A DNA stretch of 64,000 bases, taken from contig NZ_CP034463.1 in assembly GCF_003955715.1 (NCBI RefSeq), positions 868,001-932,000 of the forward strand, in the 5' to 3' direction. Source of the stretch: Streptomyces aquilus (GTDB lineage Bacteria > Actinomycetota > Actinomycetes > Streptomycetales > Streptomycetaceae). The translations under genes and the position numbers were made by a program. Shown piece after piece: positions 23,714 through 33,331 of this stretch (positions are counted from its first letter, which is position 1; every line of letters starts with the position of its first letter). The notes beneath the pieces are model-generated. The model was not told the origin of the DNA, made no database searches, and saw nothing but the letters and a program-made list of their open reading frames with translations.

Positions 23714-26530
23714 TCAGTCCGGGTCCGGCAACCGGCCGAGGGCATCGCGCAGTTGAGCGCGGCCGGTGACGCCGAGCTTGGGGAAGATCTTGTGCAGGTG
23801 GTAGCCGACGGTGCGCGGGGAGAGGTAGAGCCGGGCGCCGATGTCCCGGTTGGTCAGGCCCTCCGCCGCCAGCCGGGCGATCTGCAACTCCTGCGGGGTC
23901 AGGTCGGCCACGGTGGCGTCGGCGGGGGTCAAGGTCACGCCCGCCGCGCGGAGTTCGGCGGCGGCGCGTTGGGTCCAGGGGCGCGCGTCCAGTCGTACGA
24001 AGGTGTCGTGGGCGGCGGTCAGCTGGGGGCGGGCTTCCGCGGTGCGCCGGCGGCGGCGCAGCCACTCCGCGAAGTCCAGGCGGGCGAGGGCGAGTTCGAA
24101 GGGCCAGCGGGCCGCCGCCGGGTCCTCGGTCGCCGCACGGAAGTGGGGTTCGGCGTCCTCGGGTTCGCACAGCAGGGCCGAGGCGCGGTGCACGAGCGCG
24201 GCCAGCCGGGCGGAGCGGGGCTGTTCGAGGGTGCGCCGCACGGCGCCGAGCACGGTCCGGGCGTCGTCCGCCCGCCCGGCGCGGACGGCCGCGGCGGCGA
24301 GATCGGCGAGGTGGTAGAGGGAGGCGTGGTAGTGGACGGGGGCGGGGCGCGCCTCGTCGGTGAAGGTGGCGCGGAGCTGGCCGTACGCCGTCTCGTGGTC
24401 GCCCTCCGCCGTCGCCGCCAGGGCGAGCGCGTGGCGGTGACGCACGTACAGACTGCGGGAGCCGCGCAGGTCCCGGCCGCGGACGGCCTCCGCCACCCGG
24501 GCCCGCGCGCCGATGTGGTCGCCGCGGGCGGCGCGCAGGGTGGCCTGGAGGATCGGTGAGCCGACGGCGACGTTGTCCGCGCCCGCCTCGGTCGCCATCC
24601 AGAAGGCCTCCTCGGCGGCGGCCTGCGCCGCGTCCCAGGACCCGCTCTCGAAGTGCGCCAGGGCCAGGGCCTGGGCGACGGTGCAGTTGGCGCCGGCGGT
24701 GGCGGCGCTGCGCAGGTGGTCCCGGGCGCGACCGAGGAGACGTACGGCCTGCTCGGTCTCGTCCAGGATCCAGGCCGCGCCGCCGAGGGTGACGAGTCCT
24801 GGCAGGGTGCGCTCCGAGTCGTCCGGCAGGGTGTCGACGGCGGCGGTGAGGTGCTTCAGCAGCTGCGGCCGGTCGGTGAACGGGTGGACCGCCGCGCGGG
24901 TCCAGACACGGTCGGTGCCGTCCGGCTGCGGTGCGACGAGGCCGTCGATGCGCTGGATGTCGTGCCGGTGGCGGGGGTCCCCGGAGTTGTACGCGGGGGT
25001 CGCCGCCGTTCCCAGGGCGCTCAGGGCGAGGGCCGGTGCGGGCGTGGCCATGGATTCCGCGACGGGGATCAGGAAGGCCAGGGCGTCGTCGTGGCGCAGG
25101 GTGACGGCGAGGGACCAGCCCGCCCGCAGGGAGGCTTCGGCGAGGAGTTGGGGGTCTTCGGTCAGCGTGGTGACGCGGCCCGCGATCTCTCCGACCCATT
25201 GCGGGTGCCCCGCGTACATGGCGGACTCGGCCGCGGCGAGCAGCCGGCGGGCGCGTTCGCCCGGGTCGGGGGTGAGTTCCGCGGCGCGTTCCAGGGCGGT
25301 CGCCGCGGCGGCGTGTCCGCCTCGGTGGCGGAAGCGGAGCGCGCTCTCGGCGAGGGCGGCGGCGATCTCCGCGTCGGGACCGAGGGCGGCCGCGGCGAGG
25401 TGCCAGGCGCGGCGGTCGGGTTCGTGGGCGAGCGCGGCGGCGAGGGTGAGGTGGGCGGCGCGGCGTTCGGCGAAGGTGGCCGCCTGCTGGACGGCCGAGC
25501 GGACCAGCGGGTGCCGCAGCCTCACCTGGCCGCCCTCGACCCGGACCAGTCCGGCCTGCTCGGCCGGTGCCCAGATCTCCGGGTCGCCGAGGTCCGGGAC
25601 GTCCGAGAGCTGGGCGGTGCCCGCGACCGCCGCCAGGAGCAGGGCTCGTCGCGTGGCGGCCGGAAGGGCGGGCAGGTCGGCGGCGAACAGGTTCTCCAGG
25701 CGGGCGGTCAGCGGCAGGGCGTCGGCGGCGGAACCGAGGGCGCGGTCGGTCATGGGCGGTGCGCCGCCCGGGTCGCGGGCGAAGGCGCGCGTGAGCTCGA
25801 TCAGGGCGAGCGGGTTGCCCGCCGCCTGCGCGAGGATGCGGGAGCGCATCCGGCCCGTCGGGGGCTGCGGCTGCGCGTCCAGCAGCCGCCCGGCGGCGGC
25901 CCGGTCCAGCGGGTCGGCGGTCAGGTGCGGGAAGTCGCGGTCGAAGCGCGCCGGTACGGCCGCCTCACGGGCGGCGAGCAGCAAGGCCACGGGTTCCCCG
26001 TCGAGGCGCCGGGCGGCGAAGGCGAGGACGTCCAGTGAGCCGACGTCCAGCCACTGGGCGTCGTCGACGGCGATGAGCAGCGGCCGCCGGGCCGCCGCGT
26101 CCAGCAGCAGCGCCAGCACGGCGGCCCTGATGGTCAGCGGGTCCGGCGCCGCCGCTCCGCCGGCCGGGTCCATGCCGAGCGCCTGGCGCAGGGCGTCGCG
26201 CTGGTGGGCGGGCAGCCGGTCCACGCCGCCGAGGACGGGGCGCAGCAGCTGGTGAGCCCCTGCGAAGCCGAGATCCTGCTCGCCCTCGCAGCCCCGCACC
26301 CGCAGCACCCGGCGGCCGCGCTCGGTGGCCTGTGCGGCGGCCCGGTCGACCAGGGCGCTCTTGCCCGCTCCCGGCTCACCGGTCAGCACCAGCACACGGG
26401 GGCCGTCGCCGTCCGCCGCGTCGATCAGGCGGGCGATCCGGGACAGTTCTCGCTCCCGGCCGAGCAGTGCGGGTCCGTCCCCCTGTCCGGCTCCGAAGTC
26501 GTCGAAGCCGCTGATCCCGCCGAAGTCCAT
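23714..26530 (-). CDS. Large ATP-binding LuxR (LAL) family regulator
   Basis: 938 residues from ATG 26530. An N-terminal AAA/STAND ATPase domain has Walker A GEPGAGKSAL (about residues 50-60) and Walker B LLIAVDDAQWLD; a long helical, TPR-like middle follows; the C-terminal ~65 residues are a LuxR helix-turn-helix (LTPQELQIARLAAEGLTNRDIGARLYLSPRTVGYHLHKIF region). LAL proteins are usually activators that bind ATP and a ligand. It is divergent from a second LAL gene at 26671 with a 140-base gap, so the two may cross-regulate. Confidence 0.92.
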   Translation of the reverse strand: MDFGGISGFDDFGAGQGDGPALLGRERELSRIARLIDAADGDGPRVLVLTGEPGAGKSALVDRAAAQATERGRRVLRVRGCEGEQDLGFAGAHQLLRPVLGGVDRLPAHQRDALRQALGMDPAGGAAAPDPLTIRAAVLALLLDAAARRPLLIAVDDAQWLDVGSLDVLAFAARRLDGEPVALLLAAREAAVPARFDRDFPHLTADPLDRAAAGRLLDAQPQPPTGRMRSRILAQAAGNPLALIELTRAFARDPGGAPPMTDRALGSAADALPLTARLENLFAADLPALPAATRRALLLAAVAGTAQLSDVPDLGDPEIWAPAEQAGLVRVEGGQVRLRHPLVRSAVQQAATFAERRAAHLTLAAALAHEPDRRAWHLAAAALGPDAEIAAALAESALRFRHRGGHAAAATALERAAELTPDPGERARRLLAAAESAMYAGHPQWVGEIAGRVTTLTEDPQLLAEASLRAGWSLAVTLRHDDALAFLIPVAESMATPAPALALSALGTAATPAYNSGDPRHRHDIQRIDGLVAPQPDGTDRVWTRAAVHPFTDRPQLLKHLTAAVDTLPDDSERTLPGLVTLGGAAWILDETEQAVRLLGRARDHLRSAATAGANCTVAQALALAHFESGSWDAAQAAAEEAFWMATEAGADNVAVGSPILQATLRAARGDHIGARARVAEAVRGRDLRGSRSLYVRHRHALALAATAEGDHETAYGQLRATFTDEARPAPVHYHASLYHLADLAAAAVRAGRADDARTVLGAVRRTLEQPRSARLAALVHRASALLCEPEDAEPHFRAATEDPAAARWPFELALARLDFAEWLRRRRRTAEARPQLTAAHDTFVRLDARPWTQRAAAELRAAGVTLTPADATVADLTPQELQIARLAAEGLTNRDIGARLYLSPRTVGYHLHKIFPKLGVTGRAQLRDALGRLPDPD

Positions 26531-26670
26531 GAAAACCCGTTCCCGCCCGCCACCGCTCACGCCCCATCCTGCCAGGTGGCCGTACATGACCGGTCACATG
26601 ACAGAAGCGCGGCCCGCCACCTCGCTGGCAGCCTGCGAGCACCGGGCAGGGCACAGAGGCGGGAGCGGCA

Positions 26671-29220
26671 GTGGGTGGGGAAGCGGACGTCGACCGGCTC
26701 CTGACGGATGCCGACGCACCGCGGTCCCTGCTGGTGATCGGCGAACCCGGCAGCGGCAAGACCCGGCTGCTGCGGATCGCCGCGCGGAGGGCCACGGCCC
26801 AGGGGGCACGTGTGCTGGCGGCGCGTGCCTGCCCGTCGGAGGCGCGGGAGTCGTACGCCTGTCTGCACCAGCTCCTGCTGCCGGTCCGGGACGAGTGCGA
26901 GGCGTTGGCGGAGGACGAACGCCGGGTGTTCCAGGGCCTGTTCGCGGCCTGCGCCGCCCCGCCCCGGGACCGGGACCTGGCCACCGCGGTCCTGGCTCTG
27001 CTGGCCCACCTGGCACGGTCGGGTCCCGTGCTGCTGGCGGTCGACGATCTCCAGGACTGCGACCGCGCCTCCGCGGCCGTACTGGCTTTCGTGGCCCGGC
27101 GGCTCACCGGCCGGGCGGTCACCGCGCTGTTCACGGCGTGCGGTGACACGCCCCCTCCCGGTCTCCCCGCCGACATCGCCGTACGGTCACTGCGCCCCCT
27201 GTCCCCGAAGGCGGCGGCCCGGCTGGTGGACGCGCAGCCCGGTGCGCCCACCGGGCGGGCCAGGCTGGAGCTGCTCCGGCGGGCGGCGGGGAATCCGCTG
27301 GCGGTCATCGAGCTCAGCCGTGCCGCGGACCGGCCCGGGCGCATCCCGCGCGCGGTCGCCGCGTCTGTCGACGCGCTGCCGGAGGACACCCGGCGCGCCC
27401 TGCTGTACGCGGCCCTCACCGAACCGCAGGAGGAACTCGCCGTCCTGATGGCCGCGTTGGGCACCGACGACCTGCGGGTGTGGGCGCCGGCCGAGGCGGC
27501 CGGACTGGTCACCGTCGCCGACGGCCGTGTCGTCTTCCGCAACGCGCTGACGCGCCTCGCGGCCCTGCAACGGCAGCCGGCGAAACTGCGCCAGCAGGCC
27601 TGCCGGGACCTGGCCGCCCGGTCCGTCCACCGCGCCGGATATCTGGCCACGGCGGCTGTCGGCCCTGACGAGTCGGTGGCGGCGGCACTCGAAGAGGCCG
27701 CCGACCGGGCCGACCGCTTCACCGCGGCCCGCGCACTGGAGCGGGCCGCACAGCTCAGCCCCCGCGCCGTCGACCGGGTCCGCCGGCTCACCGCGGCCCT
27801 GACCGCCGCGAGCGACCTCGGCGACCCGGAATGGGTGCGCGAGCTGTACGCGGCACTGGCTGAGGCGTGTCCCGGTGCGGCGGGGTCGGGCGCCGCGGTC
27901 CGCGCCCTGAGCGGGGCGCTGTCGCTCCAGTCGTACCAGCGCGAGGCGTTCGACCTGGTGATGGGGGTCGTACCGCTGACGGACGACCCCTCGATGCTCT
28001 TGGGCCTCGCGGCCGCCGTCGCCCGTCAGTCGGGGCTTCCGGAGCACTGGCGGGAGGTCGGGCGGGCGGCCGGCGTGCACGCTGACGACGTCCTCGCGTC
28101 GCTGACCGCGCGAGCCTCGGCCGCACCGGGGTCGAGCCGGCCGGTCCAGCTGCTCGCGGCGGCCTCGCTCGCCCATCGCACCGACGAGTCCGACCGGTGC
28201 GCGGAGCAGTACCGACAGGCGGGCGAACTGCTGCGCGCCGAGGGCGCCTTGGGCCCGCTGGCCTGGGCGCTGCCGGACCAGGTGGACGCTCTGCTGGGTC
28301 TCGGACGGTGGGCGGAGGCCGAGTCGCTGATCGAGGAGGGCCTCGACCACGCCGCCGTCCACCGCTGGACCCGCGTCGAATTGGACCTCCAGGCCCTGCG
28401 CACCACGTTGCGGGCCCTGCGCGGCGAGAGCGACCCGGGCACCGCCGTCGCCGGCCCCGACGGGCGCTCCGTCAGCCTCCACGAGAACCGGGCCACCCAT
28501 GCCCGGATGCTGCGGGCGGGCGGCCTGACCGCTCTCGCCCTCGGGGACGCGGAGGGCGCGTTCCGGCAGCTGCGGACGCTGTTCGCGGACGACGGCGAGC
28601 CCCTCGACCCCTTCCTCTCGCCGCGGTGCGTCGCCGAACTCGCCGTCGCCGCGCACCGCACGGGCCGGCAGCGGGAGGCGGCCCATGTCCTGGCCCGGGT
28701 CCGGCACCGTCAAGGTGACCGCCCGACGACCCGGATGACGCTGCTCATGCACCACGCGGCGGCCCTGGTCGACGAGGACGCGGACCCCGAGCACCACTTC
28801 CAGCTGGCGGTGGTCAACTCCGAGGCGGCCCACTGGCCGCTGGAACGGGCCCTGGCCCGGCTGGACCTCGCCCGGTGGCTGCGCCGCCGCAGGCGGCCGT
28901 TGGAGGCGCGCGCCCAGCTGACCGTCGTACTGGAGACCGCCGTCCGGCTCGGTGCCCGGCAGCTGGCCGAGTCGGCGCGCGGCGAGCTGCGCGCGAGCGG
29001 GGTGGCCGAGGCTCCCGCCGCGGAGCATCCGCTGGCCGAACTGACCGCCCAGCAACGGCAGATCGTCCGGTTGGCCGCGAAGGGCCTGTCGAACCGGGAG
29101 ATCGGCGAACAGCTCTTCCTGTCGCCGCGTACGGTGGGCTCGCACCTCTACAACGTCTATCCCAAACTCGGCGTCAGCAGCCGCCATCAGCTGCGTGATC
29201 TCCTCGTGTGCGAGAAGTGA
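26671..29220 (+). CDS. LuxR-family (LAL-type) regulator, paralogue of the divergent one
   Basis: 849 residues from GTG 26671 (GGGAG 6-10 bases upstream). Walker A GEPGSGKTRL and Walker B VLLAVDDLQDCD are present, as is the C-terminal LuxR domain (LTAQQRQIVRLAAKGLSNREIGEQLFLSPRTVGSHLYNV region). It lacks the N-terminal extension of its neighbour and has about 90 fewer residues overall. It lies 22 bases upstream of the hydrolase at 29243, so it may share an operon with it and with the AraC pair that follows. Confidence 0.92.
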   Translation: MGGEADVDRLLTDADAPRSLLVIGEPGSGKTRLLRIAARRATAQGARVLAARACPSEARESYACLHQLLLPVRDECEALAEDERRVFQGLFAACAAPPRDRDLATAVLALLAHLARSGPVLLAVDDLQDCDRASAAVLAFVARRLTGRAVTALFTACGDTPPPGLPADIAVRSLRPLSPKAAARLVDAQPGAPTGRARLELLRRAAGNPLAVIELSRAADRPGRIPRAVAASVDALPEDTRRALLYAALTEPQEELAVLMAALGTDDLRVWAPAEAAGLVTVADGRVVFRNALTRLAALQRQPAKLRQQACRDLAARSVHRAGYLATAAVGPDESVAAALEEAADRADRFTAARALERAAQLSPRAVDRVRRLTAALTAASDLGDPEWVRELYAALAEACPGAAGSGAAVRALSGALSLQSYQREAFDLVMGVVPLTDDPSMLLGLAAAVARQSGLPEHWREVGRAAGVHADDVLASLTARASAAPGSSRPVQLLAAASLAHRTDESDRCAEQYRQAGELLRAEGALGPLAWALPDQVDALLGLGRWAEAESLIEEGLDHAAVHRWTRVELDLQALRTTLRALRGESDPGTAVAGPDGRSVSLHENRATHARMLRAGGLTALALGDAEGAFRQLRTLFADDGEPLDPFLSPRCVAELAVAAHRTGRQREAAHVLARVRHRQGDRPTTRMTLLMHHAAALVDEDADPEHHFQLAVVNSEAAHWPLERALARLDLARWLRRRRRPLEARAQLTVVLETAVRLGARQLAESARGELRASGVAEAPAAEHPLAELTAQQRQIVRLAAKGLSNREIGEQLFLSPRTVGSHLYNVYPKLGVSSRHQLRDLLVCEK

Positions 29221-29242
29221 CCGGGCGAGAGGCGGACATCGC

Positions 29243-30232
29243 ATGGAGCCGGACGGGCAGCAGCCGTCCCCGCTGGTTCTGGAGCCGCTGGCGCAGCGCC
29301 TGCTCGACGCGTCCTCGGCGCCGCCGTTCCTCCACGAGCTGTCGCCGGCGGCCGGCCGTCAGGTCCTGAGGGAGTCCCAGGTCGAGCGGATCGAGGACTT
29401 CGCGGTGGACGCCGTGTTCCAGGTGGCGCCCGTGGGGCCGTCCGGGCTGGTGGGGTTCTGGCTGTTCAGACCCGCCGGCTCCCAAGGGCCGCTGCCCGCC
29501 CTGCTCTACGCCCACGGCGGCCGGTGGATGCTGGGCGACGCGCACACGCACGCGCGGCTGATCAGCGACCTCGTGGTCGGCGCGGGGGTGGCCGCCGTCG
29601 TCCCCGAGTACAGCCGCACCCCGGAGGCGCGCTACCCGGTGGCCGTCGAGGAGTGCTACGCCCTGCTGTCCTGGGTGACCGGGCACGCCGCCGAACTGGG
29701 GCTGGACGCGGGGCGGTTGGCGGTCGCCGGGGACTGTGCCGGCGCCACCCTGGCCATCGCGCTCACGCTGCTGGCGAAGTCGCGCGGCGGCCCGGACCTC
29801 AGCGCCCAGCTGCTCTACTACCCGATCACCGACGCCCGTTGCGCCAGCGCCTCCCAACGGCAGTTCGCCGATGGGTACCTGCTCACCCGGCAGGCCCTGC
29901 GCGCCTATTGGCGTCACTACAGCGACGATCCCCGGCGGCTGGCCGAACCGACCGCGTCCCCGTCACGGGCGAGCACCGCCCAACTGGCGGGACTGCCACC
30001 GGCGTTGGTGATCACGGCGGAGGCGGACGTGACGCGCGACGAGGCGGAGCAGTACGCGCGCCGGTTGCGCCGGGCGGGCGTCGCAGTGACCGCGGCCCGC
30101 TATCTGGGCACCGTCCACGACTTCGTCTCCCTCACCGGCCTGCGCGACAGTCCCTCGACCAGGGCGGCCGTGCGACAGGGCGCCGCCTTCCTGCGCGAGC
30201 GGCTCCGGGGCGCGAACCAGTCGACCGACTGA
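29243..30232 (+). CDS. HSL-type alpha/beta hydrolase with Cys in the nucleophile position
   Basis: 329 residues from ATG 29243. It belongs to the hormone-sensitive-lipase-like group: LLYAHGGRWMLG carries the HGG oxyanion motif, and the acid and base are in ITAEADVTRDEA and GTVHDFVSL. The nucleophile elbow, normally GDSAGG, reads GDCAGA (codon TGT), so the catalytic Ser is replaced by Cys. The paralogue at 32343 retains Ser (GDSVGG). The rest of the fold is intact, so this may be a thiol-dependent acyltransferase, an altered enzyme or a non-catalytic binder. It is downstream of a LAL regulator and upstream of two AraC genes. Confidence 0.88.
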   Translation: MEPDGQQPSPLVLEPLAQRLLDASSAPPFLHELSPAAGRQVLRESQVERIEDFAVDAVFQVAPVGPSGLVGFWLFRPAGSQGPLPALLYAHGGRWMLGDAHTHARLISDLVVGAGVAAVVPEYSRTPEARYPVAVEECYALLSWVTGHAAELGLDAGRLAVAGDCAGATLAIALTLLAKSRGGPDLSAQLLYYPITDARCASASQRQFADGYLLTRQALRAYWRHYSDDPRRLAEPTASPSRASTAQLAGLPPALVITAEADVTRDEAEQYARRLRRAGVAVTAARYLGTVHDFVSLTGLRDSPSTRAAVRQGAAFLRERLRGANQSTD

Positions 30233-30268
30233 TGCCTGGAGTGCCCGCTCCCAGGCAGGCTGACGGGT

Positions 30269-31279
30269 ATGTCAGCCTTCTACGATTCCTTCACGGAAGA
30301 CGACTGCGCGGCGCGGGGGCGCGGCCAGGTGTTCTGCACCCGTTCGGTGCCGCCCCGCGAGAGCCTGGAGTTCTGGCACGACGCGGTGTTCGCCACGCTG
30401 GTGGGGATGGACATCCGCACGGAGAGCGGGACGTACGACGCCACGATGCGCACGGACCGCCTGGGCGACCTGCGGATCACGACGGTCGACTGCGACCCGG
30501 GAGAGGTGCACCGCAACGCGGACCGCGTGGCCCGCGGGGACGGCACCCAGGTGTTCGTCGCCGTCCAGACCAGCGGCACCGCCCAGGTCGAGCAGGACGG
30601 CCGGTACACGGAGCTGCGGCCCGGTGACATCGCGTTCTTCGAGACCGTACGCCCGTACCGCACGCGTTTCCCGCAGCGGTTCCAGTTGAAGATCTTCGCC
30701 GTGCCCCGCGGCCTCCTCGGTCAGCCGGAGGCGGCCCTCGGACGGATCACGGCACGGGCCGTCCGCCCGCGAGGCGGCCTCGCCGCGTTGCTGTCGCCGT
30801 TCCTGTCACGGCTGGCGGACACCTCCGAGTCCTACTCGGGGCCGGTGGCCGACCGGATCGCCGAGAGCGCCGTCGGCCTGCTGGCCGCGGCAGCCGCCGA
30901 GCAACTGGGCGCGGAACCGGCCGAGTTGCCCGGCGCCGAGCGGGTGCTGCTGCTGCGCGTCCAGCGGTTCGTCCGCTGGAACCTGGCGGACCCCGGCCTC
31001 ACGCCCGCGGTCATCGCCCGGGCCCACGGCATCTCGGTGCGCTATCTGCACCGGCTGTTCGAGCAGGAGGGCACGACGCTCGGCCAGTGGATCCGCCGGC
31101 TGCGGCTCCAGGAGTGCCGCAGGGAACTGACCGACACCGCCGGGCTGGGCGCCGCCGCCCGCCGCTGGGGGTTCAGCGGCACCGCGCACTTCGCCCGGGC
31201 GTTCCGCCGGGAGTACGGCACCTCGCCCACCGACTGGCTGCTCGGCGAACGCGACCGCCGCCGCCTGGAGCCGTCGTGA
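30269..31279 (+). CDS. AraC-family regulator, first of an overlapping pair
   Basis: 336 residues from ATG 30269. An N-terminal AraC-binding-like (cupin) domain spans about residues 25-180 (SLEFWHDAVFATLVGMDI; LRPGDIAFFETVRPYRT), followed by the double helix-turn-helix (LTPAVIARAHGISVRYLHRLF; GAAARRWGFSGTAHFARAF). It overlaps the next AraC gene by 4 bases (GTGA) and shares the same domain plan, so the two are coupled and may heterodimerise. The flanking hydrolases are the obvious targets. Confidence 0.93.
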   Translation: MSAFYDSFTEDDCAARGRGQVFCTRSVPPRESLEFWHDAVFATLVGMDIRTESGTYDATMRTDRLGDLRITTVDCDPGEVHRNADRVARGDGTQVFVAVQTSGTAQVEQDGRYTELRPGDIAFFETVRPYRTRFPQRFQLKIFAVPRGLLGQPEAALGRITARAVRPRGGLAALLSPFLSRLADTSESYSGPVADRIAESAVGLLAAAAAEQLGAEPAELPGAERVLLLRVQRFVRWNLADPGLTPAVIARAHGISVRYLHRLFEQEGTTLGQWIRRLRLQECRRELTDTAGLGAAARRWGFSGTAHFARAFRREYGTSPTDWLLGERDRRRLEPS

Positions 31280-32217
31280 ACGGGCCCGCGTGCGAGCAGC
31301 GGTCCTTCTCGCGCGCGTACGGCGACGTCGAACTGGTCACCCGTACCGACCCGGCCTCCTGGCGGGGCTCCCTGCGCCTGCTGCACCTGGGTGTGCTCCA
31401 GGTCGCGAGCGAGGACACGGACGCCGTGGAGGTCGTACGGACCACGCGGGACACGACGGCGGACGGCCGCACGCATCTGTTCGCCCGCCTCCAACTCCAG
31501 GGCACCGCCCTGGTGTTCCAGGACGGCCGCCGGGCCCGCCTGCGCCCGGGGGGCCTGATCTTCTACGACGCCGGCCGGCCGTTCAGCGTGGTGCTGCCGG
31601 AGGAGCAGCGGGCGCGGGTCCTGATGGTCCCCCGCCCGCTGCTGAGGCTGAGCGAGGCGGAGCTGGGCCGGATCACCGCGAAGGTCGTCGACGGCACGCC
31701 CGACAGCCCGGCCGGGTTGCTCCTTCCGCTGCTGGAGGGGCTGGTGCGCGAGATCGACGCGGTCGGCCCGGCCGCCCGCGAGGACCTCGCGCGTGCCGTC
31801 GCCGATCTCCTCGCGGCCCTGGCCGCCACCCGGTCGACCAGTACGGAGTCGGCCGGCGCGGGGCCGTCGGCCGGGACCGGGCAGGCCGCGATGCTGGACC
31901 GCGTCAAGGCCACCATCGACGCCCGCCTGGCAGAACCCGAGCTCTCCCCCGGCGTCCTCGCCGCGGAGCACGGCATCTCCCTGCGCTATCTGCACAAGCT
32001 CTTCCAGGAGCGGGGCACCACGGTCGGCGGCTGGATCCGCCGACGCCGGCTGGAGGCGTGCCGAGCCGAACTCGCCCGCCCCTCGGCGGCCGACCGAACC
32101 ATCGCCGCCGTGGCCGCCCGCTGGGGTTTCGCCAGCCCCACCCACTTCAGCCACGCCTTCCGCAAGACGTACGGAGTGTCTCCCGTGCAGTACCGGGGCC
32201 GGCGCCACGGTGTCTGA
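31276..32217 (+). CDS. AraC-family regulator, second of an overlapping pair
   Basis: 313 residues from GTG 31276, overlapping the upstream AraC gene's stop. The N-terminal ligand domain (LLHLGVLQVASEDTDAVEVV; LRPGGLIFYDAGRPFS) and C-terminal DNA-binding domain (LSPGVLAAEHGISLRYLHKLF; IAAVAARWGFASPTHFSHAF) match the first copy in arrangement. Tandem coupled AraC genes of the same subfamily are uncommon. It precedes the hydrolase gene at 32343 by 125 bases, and that gap holds a promoter-like region. Confidence 0.93.
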   Translation: MNGPACEQRSFSRAYGDVELVTRTDPASWRGSLRLLHLGVLQVASEDTDAVEVVRTTRDTTADGRTHLFARLQLQGTALVFQDGRRARLRPGGLIFYDAGRPFSVVLPEEQRARVLMVPRPLLRLSEAELGRITAKVVDGTPDSPAGLLLPLLEGLVREIDAVGPAAREDLARAVADLLAALAATRSTSTESAGAGPSAGTGQAAMLDRVKATIDARLAEPELSPGVLAAEHGISLRYLHKLFQERGTTVGGWIRRRRLEACRAELARPSAADRTIAAVAARWGFASPTHFSHAFRKTYGVSPVQYRGRRHGV

Positions 32218-32342
32218 CGGGCCTGCCGTGCACTACCGGACCGGCACCGGTGCACTGACGAGCAATCGACCCCCGCCTCGCGGTTCTAGCGTCCTCACCG
32301 AGGCGCCCGCACAGCGCATTTCCCAGACCGAGGAGAACCCCC

Positions 32343-33311
32343 ATGTCCGACGCCGCCGAGCCGGTCCAGCCGGTGCTGGAGCCGGCCGCCCAGGCCTTCG
32401 CCGAGGCGACCGCCAACCCGCCCTATCTCTTCGATCTCGGCCCGGTGGAGGGCCGTAAGACGGTCGACGAGGTGCAGTCCGGGGACATCGCCAAGCCCGC
32501 CGTCGACGAGGAGTGGATCACCGTCACCGGCGGCCCCACCGGCAGCGTCCGCACCCGCATCGTCAAGCCCGAAGGCGCCACCGGCAGCCTTCCCGTGATC
32601 GTCTACATCCACGGCGCGGGCTGGGTCTTCGGCAACGCCCACACCCACGACCGCCTGGTCCGCGAACTCGCCGTCGGCGCGAACGCCGCCGTCGTCTTCC
32701 CCGACTACGACCTCTCCCCCGAAGCCCGCTACCCCATCGCCATCGAGCAGAACTACGCCGTCGCCCAATGGGTCGCCGAACAGGGCACCTCCAAGGGCCT
32801 GGACGCCGGCCGGATCGCGGTGGCCGGGGACTCGGTGGGCGGCAACATGGCCGCCGCCCTGACCCTGATGGCCAAGCAGCGCGGCACCCTCCCCCTGGTG
32901 CACCAGGTGCTGTTCTACCCGGTCACCGACGCGAACTTCGACACCCCCTCCTACCACCAGTTCGCCACCGGCTACTTCCTGCGCCGCGACGCCATGCAGT
33001 GGTTCTGGGACCAGTACACGACCGACGCCGCCGAACGCGCCCAGATCACCGCCTCCCCGCTGCGCGCCACCACCGACCAGCTCACCGGCCTGCCCCCGGC
33101 CCTGGTCATCACCGGCGAGGCCGACGTCCTGCGCGACGAAGGCGAGGCCTACGCCAACAAACTCCGCACCGCCGGCGTCCCCGTCACCGCCGTCCGCTAC
33201 CAAGGCATCATCCACGACTTCGTCATGCTCAACGCCCTGCGCGACACCCACGCCGCCGAAGCCGCCATCACCCAAGCCGTCACCACCCTGCGAACCGCGC
33301 TGCACGGCTGA
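32343..33311 (+). CDS. HSL-type alpha/beta hydrolase (Ser nucleophile)
   Basis: 322 residues. The complete set of hormone-sensitive-lipase motifs is present: IYIHGAGW (oxyanion), GDSVGG nucleophile elbow, ITGEADVLRDEG (acid) and GIIHDFVML (His). It is a cytoplasmic esterase or lipase for acyl esters. It aligns end to end with the 29243 protein, including LEPxAQ at the start and AHTHxRL, so the pair arose by duplication around the AraC genes. GAGGAGAAC precedes the start. A second, smaller hydrolase follows after 20 bases in the same operon. Confidence 0.92.
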   Translation: MSDAAEPVQPVLEPAAQAFAEATANPPYLFDLGPVEGRKTVDEVQSGDIAKPAVDEEWITVTGGPTGSVRTRIVKPEGATGSLPVIVYIHGAGWVFGNAHTHDRLVRELAVGANAAVVFPDYDLSPEARYPIAIEQNYAVAQWVAEQGTSKGLDAGRIAVAGDSVGGNMAAALTLMAKQRGTLPLVHQVLFYPVTDANFDTPSYHQFATGYFLRRDAMQWFWDQYTTDAAERAQITASPLRATTDQLTGLPPALVITGEADVLRDEGEAYANKLRTAGVPVTAVRYQGIIHDFVMLNALRDTHAAEAAITQAVTTLRTALHG

Positions 33312-33331
33312 CCCGAGAAGGAGAACCACCC

